From positions 558,001 through 622,000 of the forward strand of contig NZ_PGFJ01000001.1 of the NCBI RefSeq assembly GCF_002797815.1: 64,000 nt of DNA, given 5' to 3'. The notes below the pieces were generated by a model, which was given only the letters and a program-made list of their open reading frames with translations, was not told the origin of the DNA and did no database searches. Position 1 is the first letter of the stretch. Every line of letters starts with the position of its first letter. A program made the position numbers and the translations under genes. This stretch comes from Mucilaginibacter auburnensis. GTDB lineage: Bacteria; Bacteroidota; Bacteroidia; Sphingobacteriales; Sphingobacteriaceae. Below are positions 1 through 7,920 of the stretch, in pieces.

Positions 1-898
1 CGCCGCTTATGGTGGTTGAAGCAATAAGGTTATCAGTATTGTTGGTAGCCGAAGCAGTATTTTTTTTAGGAATATTTTCGAAAATAATTTCAGCAGGTTT
101 GTTTTCTAACTCCGTTAATTTGTTCCTTACCGAACGTTCATTCTCCCTTATATCAGCTTCTAACCTGTTTAGGTCTTCTGCTAATTTAGTTACTTTTTGG
201 TGTAGATTTATGTTTTCATTTTTAAGGTGATCAATCTCTTTCAAAAGAGTTTTTTTATCCTGCATGGCAGCATCTGTTTCGTCTGAACTTTTAGTTGACG
301 ATTTCTTTCTCAAAGCTACAATTGCTACTAATAAACCTATTACGGCAATAGCAACACCAGCTAACGCAAGATTATTGTCGGGAGTCTGCTTTTTTAAATC
401 CCTTATCTGTTGAGTTATTATTGCAATTGAATCTGATGAACCTGGCTTAATGTTTTGCGCTTGAGGGGTTGGCGACACGGGTGCGTTGCTTTGGGTGGGC
501 TGCTGTTTTATGCCAGCCAAATTGTCTAACTCGCTTCGGAAGTTTTTATAATCTGTAGCATTGGTATCCAGGTTAGCTATAATTTCCGGAAGGTCTTTTA
601 TAATTTCGCTTCTAACAGCCTTAACAGCTTTTCTTTCTTTCGTATCCCCCCTGATTATACTCCACGATCTGAATTTACCAAACAGTGTATTAGCCTTTGG
701 ATAAGCTTTGAGTTTAGTTTCAATAGTAAGGTATGTGCTGTTGTCAGGGATAAAGGGTTTGCCTTCGAAATTCAATTTGCTTGCCGAAAAATTTACGGCT
801 TTGATTATCATCTCTGATCTGCGCTCGTCAGTAGTTTTTTGGGCCGAACAAAAAGCAGGAAATAAAATGATGCTTAAAAAAAATATTATTTTTCTCAT
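1..898 (-). CDS. membrane-anchored coiled-coil protein, partial (C-terminus beyond window)
   Basis: This is the last visible gene of the five-gene minus-strand operon, and it runs off the left edge. The start ATG (896-898) overlaps the upstream stop as ATGA, which implies translational coupling. About 299 residues are visible. They begin with a signal peptide (MRKIIFFLSIILFPAFCSAQ), followed by a mostly polar region of about 130 residues. One hydrophobic segment then follows (NNLALAGVAIAVIGLLVAIV, about residues 165-186) and a basic stop-transfer stretch. After it comes a long charged, heptad-like region (roughly 200-275) that should form a coiled coil. The topology suggests a periplasmic N-terminus and a cytoplasmic coiled coil, which could contact the two cytoskeleton-type NTPases encoded upstream. 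I do not recognise a named family, so the role is inferred only from operon context. Confidence 0.75.
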   Translation of the reverse strand, partial: MRKIIFFLSIILFPAFCSAQKTTDERRSEMIIKAVNFSASKLNFEGKPFIPDNSTYLTIETKLKAYPKANTLFGKFRSWSIIRGDTKERKAVKAVRSEIIKDLPEIIANLDTNATDYKNFRSELDNLAGIKQQPTQSNAPVSPTPQAQNIKPGSSDSIAIITQQIRDLKKQTPDNNLALAGVAIAVIGLLVAIVALRKKSSTKSSDETDAAMQDKKTLLKEIDHLKNENINLHQKVTKLAEDLNRLEADIRENERSVRNKLTELENKPAEIIFENIPKKNTASATNNTDNLIASTTISG

Positions 899-3800
899 AA
901 TCCTTTAACTTTTATGGCCTCTGAGGCAATTTGTTTAGATAATTCAATTAGCGATGTTTTGAACGGAAAGAAGAACGGGGAGTCGTCAGCAGCTCCAAAC
1001 TTGTTTTTATCATCAAGTGCTGTTTTAAAACTATTGCGCAAAGGCCCGCTGGCAAGCAGATCTTGAGCCCCTGTGAAGAAAGCTTTATATTTTGTAAGAT
1101 TGTTGATGTTTAATGCCCGTTCAGATCCCCGTACTAAATCGGCATCCCCAAAAAATACATCTAAAAATTCAACAGCATTGTTCATCACGCTGGCGTAGGC
1201 AGGCATACTTTCTTTAAAATCGCCATAGTTGCGCACCATTATGTCTTTATCGTTATCCAATAAGCCATGGTATTCATCTTTAACCGGGAAGATGCGTGGT
1301 TCGTCTGCATCATTTTTGGTGCCGGCTCCAAAAATGTCTTCTTCTTTTTTAAGCAGCGGTTTCGCTCCGTATAGTACAGATCCCTGAGCCGTAATTACTT
1401 TAGGATTTACTGTTGGAGGAATCTCAAATTCAGGGTTTATCGGTAAGCCCGAGAATAAACTTAGAGCCTTAGCTGTGAATGATTTTAGATGATCGCGCGA
1501 ACTAAAGATAATTCCAACGTATTCGCTCCCTTTGCCTGAAAAACTAAGCGTTTTAGGCAGTTTCATAGATTTTGCTTTGCATGATTTGGCTATATAGTAT
1601 AGCAATGCAGAATAATGGAGTAACAACGGAAGTTTAAGTTCACGGCACTCGCTAAAAATATGTTCCAGCTTATAGGGTTCGTAATTGAATAAATAACTAA
1701 CCAGATCTTCCGTACGGATATTCCTGGAGTTTACCAGTGTTTGAATCTCCTCATAGGCATTTTGATTTCGCTTTTGCAGTAGTTTAAGATAAAATACCAA
1801 AAAGCCGTTGTCTGTAGGGTTATAATCATCGGCCAGTCCTCCCCAAAGTTGTTTGCCCGCAAACATTATTGAGTTACAATAGCAAGTAAGTAGTTCTTCC
1901 TCAACAGTAGTGTTGTTTGCTAACTTGCTTATTTCTGAGCCATATTTAACAAGTACTATGTCAGATGTGCCTCCGCCAATATCAATGTTGCAATAAATAT
2001 CATGCTTAATGTTATTGTTTTGTTTAAGCAGCTTATAGTAAGGTGCTATTGATTCTGTTACTTCTACAATACGTTTTTCTGCTGCCCTTTCTCCACTGTC
2101 TTCAGTTTTAAATACAGTTTTCATTTCTTCAGTAAAATACTTAGATAAAGCGTCCTTTAAATCTGTATCCATACTCATCGGAAATGACATGGCTATTTTT
2201 AGGGTGTTAATATCGCACCCATTTGTTCTGTTGGCAACTGTACGGTCTAACAGCAGCGCATGGCTTCTAATCATTAATAGTAGCTGCCTAAAGAAAAGTT
2301 TTACCCTGTTCTGTTTTTGCGTGTCAGTAAGGCTTGATTCCAGCTGCCATTTAATGTTTGTTTGATAACCCTGATTGTATACCAAAACATCTCTATCAAT
2401 GTTAAACCCAATGTTAGCGTGTGAAAACAACTGGGGTTGAGCTACGCTGTGGCTTTCAAATATTGCTGTTCTGAAAGGGAAACTAACGGCAGGGAATTCA
2501 GCAGTTCTGCTTTTCTTGGGTCCTATTTGAAAGGGAACAAATTCTCGGGCAGTAATAACCCTTACCGAGTCAATAATAGAGCCAAAGCTTTTTTTATTAC
2601 CGTAGTCTTCATACTCTGCGGCTCCATCCTGTTCTTTAATTAAAGCCGGCTTATTAAGCATGCTCATAACCATGCCGTTTTCAGTAATTTCAAAAGGTTT
2701 TACGTCTACCGCCTGGTCATTATCAATACGCGAATACTCTATGTGGGTATTAGAGGTGCCAAAATCAATAGCGTATATGTAGTTGTCGGTTCCCTTTTTT
2801 ACTTCTTGAAAACGCGGCAAAATAACCCCGCCATGTGTAACGCTTGACTTTAAAAAATTTATTTGAATTATATCAAATGATCCGTTTACCTGATAATATG
2901 AACTGCGGGTGTTAACATCCTTGTATTCTGCACGTTGGTAAGCTGGTGAGTTTTCTTTGCTTACACCGTCATTTTTGAAGAACAAAATATTATTAACAGG
3001 GTCACCCTCGTTTGTTTTTTCAAAAGAAGCTACAGTGTAGTTATTGGTAAATCGTAAATCTTGATCATCTGTGTGTATAAAAGGAAAAATACCCAGAATG
3101 CCGTAATACTGTGTAAACGGGTATTTATCTCTGTCGTGCTCTGTATGTACTTCGGGATTTTGCTTATAAGTTTGTGATATTGTAATATTTCTTTTGTGCA
3201 TTGTGGGGCCGTTAACGGGTATTGTTATTTGCACCGTTACCTCCTGCTTTTTGCCATGCCCCGAGAAAGCCCTTGTAACCTTTACGTATTTTTTAATGTC
3301 TTTAATAGGGAAAAGGTTAAAAAATACAGGTTTGATGGGCAGTATAAAATCCTGATCATCTATAAGGGTTACAAACTTTTTATCGTCTAATATGTAATCG
3401 GGTAAGGTAACCAGGCTTTTCTCAAAAAAATCAAATTTTGAAAAGAAAGGATATGCTATACCTCCAGCCCCCGGCAGTTCCCTGTTTTTTATATTATTAA
3501 GTGTTGTTTCCCCATAGGCCAATGCACTAATAATTGTTTTGTTTGACCATAAATTAGAGGGCGACGTATATTGCCCTTTATAATCCATATTGCTGTATAA
3601 AAACAACGGTGTCAACGCCTTGTCTACATAAGGTGAATCTGGTGGCAGGTCAATTTTAAAGTCGCTGTGTTTACTTACTTTTATTTGCTTATCAGTATCG
3701 CTTATTTTGGTAATACGAATATTTCCGGCAATCAAAGGCATATTATTGCCATAGCTAATATCTTCCAGCTCGGCAGTTTCTCCTTCAAAAACAGACGGAT

Positions 3801-4521
3801 ACAACTGTTTTGTCCAGTTAACATAATCAGCAAACCTGGCAAAAGAAGGGCCGGCGTTATTTACTAATGTGTGGATATAGGAAATGAAAGATTCGTCGCG
3901 TTCATGTAACTGCTTGTAGTTATTGGTAAAAAGGTGTTCGTGTGTTGTTAAGCCTGTTATTGGTTTGAAGCCCTTTTCCCTATGTTTTCGTTTAAAATTT
4001 GGGGATAGAAAAACAAAGGTAAAAGGCGAGGTGCCGCCTATAAGAATCTCCCGTTGGCCCTCTTTATAAAATATCATAGTGATATCCAACTGATTATTGT
4101 CAAAAGGGGCTTGTGCAGCTGCTTGTTTAAATGACTCAAATAGTAAGCCATGGTGGCGGTCTTTACCAAAAAAGTTTTTGTTGTCTTTGTCAAAAGTCCA
4201 CTTCTCGTAGCGGAACATTTCAGAATTAGACCCATTTAGATAAAGCATCTCCAGTAGGTCCAAAGTTTCAGAAACCAGGGCTGAATAAATGCTGTTACCA
4301 ATGGCCTTGCGATTATAGATCTGGTTTCCAATAAGTTGGAATGCTGTATTGAATAAAAACAGACGGGCTATTGGTGTTGGAATAGATGATCCGGCAGATG
4401 ATCCGGCAACATCTGTTTGATCAACAACGTCTCTTAGATCTCCCGTAGTAATTTTATTAGTTAATTTCCAGTCTAAAATATTTGTAATGGAACCCTTATG
4501 TAATCTGAAGATATGCGGCAT
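895..4521 (-). CDS. large protein with C-terminal actin/Hsp70-like ATPase domain
   Basis: A 1208-residue protein with no signal peptide, so probably cytoplasmic. The C-terminal half has the three hallmark motifs of the actin/Hsp70/FtsA ATPase superfamily in order: phosphate-1 IDFGTSNTHIEYS (about 584-596), phosphate-2 NIDIGGGTSDIVLV (about 845-858), and an adenosine-type loop LSFSGKGSEYVG (about 992-1003). The N-terminal 580 residues match no domain I know. They carry an acidic and aromatic-rich sequence without membrane segments, and make the protein about twice the length of DnaK. It lies 11 bp after the tubulin-like gene and is coupled by ATGA to the coiled-coil gene downstream. Known members of this fold act as chaperones or as filament-forming cytoskeletal ATPases. 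Which applies here is unknown; the operon points to the second. The SrfB-type virulence proteins would be worth comparing. Confidence 0.85.
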   Translation of the reverse strand: MPHIFRLHKGSITNILDWKLTNKITTGDLRDVVDQTDVAGSSAGSSIPTPIARLFLFNTAFQLIGNQIYNRKAIGNSIYSALVSETLDLLEMLYLNGSNSEMFRYEKWTFDKDNKNFFGKDRHHGLLFESFKQAAAQAPFDNNQLDITMIFYKEGQREILIGGTSPFTFVFLSPNFKRKHREKGFKPITGLTTHEHLFTNNYKQLHERDESFISYIHTLVNNAGPSFARFADYVNWTKQLYPSVFEGETAELEDISYGNNMPLIAGNIRITKISDTDKQIKVSKHSDFKIDLPPDSPYVDKALTPLFLYSNMDYKGQYTSPSNLWSNKTIISALAYGETTLNNIKNRELPGAGGIAYPFFSKFDFFEKSLVTLPDYILDDKKFVTLIDDQDFILPIKPVFFNLFPIKDIKKYVKVTRAFSGHGKKQEVTVQITIPVNGPTMHKRNITISQTYKQNPEVHTEHDRDKYPFTQYYGILGIFPFIHTDDQDLRFTNNYTVASFEKTNEGDPVNNILFFKNDGVSKENSPAYQRAEYKDVNTRSSYYQVNGSFDIIQINFLKSSVTHGGVILPRFQEVKKGTDNYIYAIDFGTSNTHIEYSRIDNDQAVDVKPFEITENGMVMSMLNKPALIKEQDGAAEYEDYGNKKSFGSIIDSVRVITAREFVPFQIGPKKSRTAEFPAVSFPFRTAIFESHSVAQPQLFSHANIGFNIDRDVLVYNQGYQTNIKWQLESSLTDTQKQNRVKLFFRQLLLMIRSHALLLDRTVANRTNGCDINTLKIAMSFPMSMDTDLKDALSKYFTEEMKTVFKTEDSGERAAEKRIVEVTESIAPYYKLLKQNNNIKHDIYCNIDIGGGTSDIVLVKYGSEISKLANNTTVEEELLTCYCNSIMFAGKQLWGGLADDYNPTDNGFLVFYLKLLQKRNQNAYEEIQTLVNSRNIRTEDLVSYLFNYEPYKLEHIFSECRELKLPLLLHYSALLYYIAKSCKAKSMKLPKTLSFSGKGSEYVGIIFSSRDHLKSFTAKALSLFSGLPINPEFEIPPTVNPKVITAQGSVLYGAKPLLKKEEDIFGAGTKNDADEPRIFPVKDEYHGLLDNDKDIMVRNYGDFKESMPAYASVMNNAVEFLDVFFGDADLVRGSERALNINNLTKYKAFFTGAQDLLASGPLRNSFKTALDDKNKFGAADDSPFFFPFKTSLIELSKQIASEAIKVKGL

Positions 4522-4532
4522 AACACATTAAA

Positions 4533-6008
4533 TTAAGGTAATTGTCCTAATACATCCAGACAATCGGTAGCGGTTTTAAATAGTATATTTTGATATTTTT
4601 GAGGGGCCGGCAGGTTAGCCTGTTCTTTGTCTAAGAATTTATTGAGCTTTTCGGCAATTTTTGATTGTGTTAAACCCTTCGCTAACCAGGTACTTGGTAT
4701 GCTTTTACCAACAATCATGTTGTTAAGCGTTTCCGGATCATCGAATAAAAATGTGTTCAATACCCTGCCATTACGGCTATTGCTCATCTCTGCGCTAACC
4801 CATTTCTTGAAGCTCTCAAAAAAGGAAAGCAGCTTGTGGTATTCATTTGGCAACCCCATTTTTGCGCTAATATTTAGCTCTTTAGGGCCATAAAACCTAT
4901 TGTCAGACAAACGCGGAACAAACTTCGTTGCAATTTGTGCCGCATATGCAAAACGTACAAGCGGCTTTATGTAACGTTCTTTTGTATTTGGGCTTAAGTG
5001 AGCAATAGTTAAAGGATTGCTATCTGTTTCGGCTCCAAACTCGTAGTGAGCAGGCGTCGCTAACTGCTCATCTTGCTTCGAAATAAAATCTGTTATGGCA
5101 GTAGCTGCTAATAATTCAATAACATGGGCATCGTTTATTTGCTCTCTGCCGCCTTCAACATTTGGTAATGAACCGGTTTGGTTAGGGTCAGCTATATAAT
5201 ATAAGGCATTTATTGACCTGATATCCGTGTCGTTTTCATAAAACGATAGGGCGGCTTTGGTTTTAGTGGTAAACAGGGCAGATTTAATGGCACTATCATC
5301 AACCGCATCAACATTGAAGTAAGGCATTACAGTTACTGCCCCTAACTTGGTGCCTTTTAAATGAGGATTAGTTGAATTTCTGATGAGTTTTACCAAGGTT
5401 GGGAAGCCGGATGAGCCGGTGCCACCAAAAATTGAACTCACAATAAATATTCTGTCATTTACTGTATAGGCACTTTCCAGATTTTTAAACTCAGGAGATG
5501 CAGCCAGGTCGTTAAAAACAACACTTCCAATATTTGGATTTCCTTTGAAACCTACGCTTAGATCCAGGTGCAGCTCAGGGAAGTCTGCCGGATTTGTTGA
5601 GTCGTTATATAACAGTTCAAGTATATCTTTATTGGATTGGTCAAGCGTATTATATTGAATAAATTGAGCAAACGTATCTGTTCTGTTCTGAAAATCAAAT
5701 TGAAGATCAATGTCAGTTATATCAGAAGCGTTACTATCAAGCCGGTTAAACGGCTTGATAATGGTGTTAAAAAACGAATCGCTTTGTGAGTTGGCCCCGG
5801 CAGCCACAAAAGCTTTTCTGATAGTGTGGTAACTTCTAAATACGTCCCTGGTGCGGGCAGTGTCGCCGTTGTGGGCGTCCATATCTATAATGATAGGAAT
5901 AATTTCGAGGTTACTGTGATCCAATTTCAAGCCACTGGCTAAAAGCATGGCTAAAGATCGCAGTACTCTGGCTCCGGTGCCACCTATGCCAAAAACAAAT
6001 ACACGCAT
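4533..6008 (-). CDS. tubulin/FtsZ-like GTPase homologue
   Basis: A 491-residue cytoplasmic protein. It starts MRVFVFGIGGTGARVLRS, a Rossmann-like beta strand plus a glycine loop (residues 7-14) in the position of the FtsZ/tubulin T1 loop. An acidic IIIDMD strand follows at about 40-44. The diagnostic loop is FGGTGSSGFP (194-203), a variant of the tubulin signature GGTG[SA]G with one extra serine. These features fit the divergent Tubulin-like families (Pfam Tubulin_2 type) rather than true FtsZ. The C-terminal third shows no FtsZ-style conserved tail. It sits 4 bp after the small membrane protein gene and 11 bp before the actin/Hsp70-like gene. Relatives have been proposed, from gene neighbourhoods with vWA and OmpA-type proteins, to act in membrane remodelling. 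Polymerisation and GTPase activity here are inference. Confidence 0.75.
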   Translation of the reverse strand: MRVFVFGIGGTGARVLRSLAMLLASGLKLDHSNLEIIPIIIDMDAHNGDTARTRDVFRSYHTIRKAFVAAGANSQSDSFFNTIIKPFNRLDSNASDITDIDLQFDFQNRTDTFAQFIQYNTLDQSNKDILELLYNDSTNPADFPELHLDLSVGFKGNPNIGSVVFNDLAASPEFKNLESAYTVNDRIFIVSSIFGGTGSSGFPTLVKLIRNSTNPHLKGTKLGAVTVMPYFNVDAVDDSAIKSALFTTKTKAALSFYENDTDIRSINALYYIADPNQTGSLPNVEGGREQINDAHVIELLAATAITDFISKQDEQLATPAHYEFGAETDSNPLTIAHLSPNTKERYIKPLVRFAYAAQIATKFVPRLSDNRFYGPKELNISAKMGLPNEYHKLLSFFESFKKWVSAEMSNSRNGRVLNTFLFDDPETLNNMIVGKSIPSTWLAKGLTQSKIAEKLNKFLDKEQANLPAPQKYQNILFKTATDCLDVLGQLP

Positions 6009-6012
6009 AAAA

Positions 6013-6399
6013 TTAAAATGGCGTCCGTTTTGAAAAAACAGACAAATTTTTAAATATTAACGACAATAAAATAAATATCACAGCAGTATAAATGGCGTTT
6101 ATAACTGCAAAACGCCAAACATATCCGTCTACCAGCTCGAGTACATTTTTTGCAGACAGGTACGCTATAAAGAAGCATATTATAGCCGTAATTAATACAG
6201 TAACACCCCAATGAATGAGGTTAAACCAAACCATTTTCCATCTGCCAAGCACCACGTAAAATAGTAGCAACATGGCCACAATAATGGCAAGGGTAATGGT
6301 GCCAACCGAGCCGAAAATTGAACCTCGGTATTCTGCCGTGTAGTCGGGGTGCGCCCCACAAAGCGCCTCGTAAACGGGCGAAAAAATGGTTAGTAACAT
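6013..6399 (-). CDS. small integral membrane protein
   Basis: A 128-residue protein with three clear hydrophobic helices: about residues 32-52 (TITLAIIVAMLLLFYVVLG), 59-82, and 94-118 (AVINAIYTAVIFILLSLIF). A shorter amphipathic N-terminus precedes them, and a basic tail (FSKRTPF) follows. It has 4-bp gaps to the genes on both sides, so it is surely co-transcribed with the vWA lipoprotein and the tubulin-like gene. I recognise no named family. By position it could anchor the cytoplasmic NTPases at the inner membrane, which is inference. Confidence 0.7.
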   Translation of the reverse strand: MLLTIFSPVYEALCGAHPDYTAEYRGSIFGSVGTITLAIIVAMLLLFYVVLGRWKMVWFNLIHWGVTVLITAIICFFIAYLSAKNVLELVDGYVWRFAVINAIYTAVIFILLSLIFKNLSVFSKRTPF

Positions 6400-6403
6400 T
6401 TAT

Positions 6404-7732
6404 TTATTTGCTTAAGGGTATAGATATATCAATGTAATTTTTGGTTCGGGTTTCATAGGCTTCATTTACGCCGTTTATTAAATACTTGAAGGCAAATGTT
6501 TTACCTTCATTTTCTGAAGCTATGTTTTTATCGTCATCGGTAGACCAGTTTTCGTACCACATGTCATGTTTAACCGGTAATCTCAATTGGATAGAGGCAT
6601 TATCAACATTAATTTTCGAAACAGAAATCACCACAAAATGAGTTGAGTTTTTAAATAAGTCGTTTTGTAGTTTTCCTTTTATCTTGTCGGTATTAATTGA
6701 TTGCTTCGGTTTTACGGTTAAACTTGCAACACACCCATCCGTTGTTATTTGAAGGTTTTTTTGTAAGTAAGCAATATCTTTTGCGTAAGGAGGTAGGTTA
6801 TCAAGATTAAGGCCCGTGCAAAAACTTAATGTGCCGTTTGAAGTGGTTTCAACATCTTCAAGTTTGTTGTTTTCTTCAAGGTTCCAGGTGCCTGATTTAT
6901 CTACTTGGGTTAATATACTGTATTGCTTAACTGGTTCGCCGGCCAAACCAAAATAAAGTGATTTTTCAGGCAGAAAGGTTGATATTTGAGTAAGGCGGTC
7001 AATAAATCCTTTTAACACGTCCCTGTTACCAATGGCCCATATGTAATATGGCCTGCTATTACCATGCAAGCTGGTTTTAGTGTTTTGGTAATCATAATAA
7101 TCGCCGTAAAACTTTGATCGGAAGCTGTAAACTCCTACCGCCTGATTATTGTTTTTTAACTTTAAAAAGGTGCTGTAAATGCCTTGACGCATAGCATTAT
7201 TAGCTTCGGTTTTATTTATTTCAGGGTTTTGCTTAATGTCTTCATTAGAAAAAGACAATATACAATCGGATACGATGAAGGATATGTCGTCAGGATTAGT
7301 ATTTGCTGCTACATCGGCAAATATTTTATGTAGCTGAGAGCTTTTCTTGTCGGCAATTTGAGTGGTGGCTATGTCATGACTAAAATTTTCAACAGTCCCA
7401 TTGTATTTAACAGTTGTATCTGCAATGAACCATATGTCAACCGGTTTTATTTCGCCGTTAACTTTGGAGGCAAGGTCTGTAACTACGGTTTTAAATTCCG
7501 CGTCATTTCTAAAATACCCGCCCATACTTGCAGACGTTTCAATATAAAGGTGGACGTTTTTTACCTCTCGCTTTATTGGACAGCCGTTCTTGGTTTTTGC
7601 ATACTGGTCAACGCATTTGTCAACTTCGTCGTTTAAACCGTCTTTGTCGGTATCGGGGGTATCGCAAGACATGAAAAACAATGATGCAGTGACTACATAT
7701 AATCCGGCTAAAAACGAATATAGTTTAGGCAT
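6404..7732 (-). CDS. lipoprotein with TSP3-type calcium-binding linker and vWA-like domain
   Basis: The start is placed at the ATG at 7730-7732, because the protein then opens with a typical lipoprotein signal and a lipobox ending at Cys23 (LFFMSC). A longer frame from 7792 would put 20 extra residues before the signal. Right after the cysteine comes one thrombospondin type 3-like repeat (DTDKDGLNDEVDKC, about 27-40, closing at NGCP), the linker common in OmpA-family proteins of Bacteroidota. A vWA-like fold follows, with VHLYIETSASMGGYF (about 58-72) in the MIDAS position. The usual first Asp of DxSxS is Glu here, so metal binding may be altered. A second strand, ISFIVSDCILSFS, fits the core of the same fold. 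It is the first gene of the minus-strand operon, and the product should be an envelope lipoprotein. Confidence 0.75.
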   Translation of the reverse strand: MPKLYSFLAGLYVVTASLFFMSCDTPDTDKDGLNDEVDKCVDQYAKTKNGCPIKREVKNVHLYIETSASMGGYFRNDAEFKTVVTDLASKVNGEIKPVDIWFIADTTVKYNGTVENFSHDIATTQIADKKSSQLHKIFADVAANTNPDDISFIVSDCILSFSNEDIKQNPEINKTEANNAMRQGIYSTFLKLKNNNQAVGVYSFRSKFYGDYYDYQNTKTSLHGNSRPYYIWAIGNRDVLKGFIDRLTQISTFLPEKSLYFGLAGEPVKQYSILTQVDKSGTWNLEENNKLEDVETTSNGTLSFCTGLNLDNLPPYAKDIAYLQKNLQITTDGCVASLTVKPKQSINTDKIKGKLQNDLFKNSTHFVVISVSKINVDNASIQLRLPVKHDMWYENWSTDDDKNIASENEGKTFAFKYLINGVNEAYETRTKNYIDISIPLSK

Positions 7733-7920
7733 TAGAGTGGAGTTAATTGGAAGCAATTTAATATATATTTTCAAAGTAAACAAGGATGCCAATTTTTTTT
7801 GGCAATAAAATTTTGATGTTGAAGAAATTATTATAATCAGTAAATAAAATATTTTACAAATATTTTTATATTTAAAAAGTAAATATTAACCTAAGTCTTT
7901 GTTTGATCAAACCTTATCAC
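7733..7920. promoter_or_regulatory. divergent promoter region of the NTPase operon
   Basis: This AT-rich gap separates the two divergent genes and must hold both promoters. It contains a small hairpin, TGCCAA (7787-7792), a six-T loop and TTGGCA (7799-7804), which reads almost the same on both strands. No convincing TTTG-N19-TAnnTTTG promoter could be placed. Confidence 0.4.
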
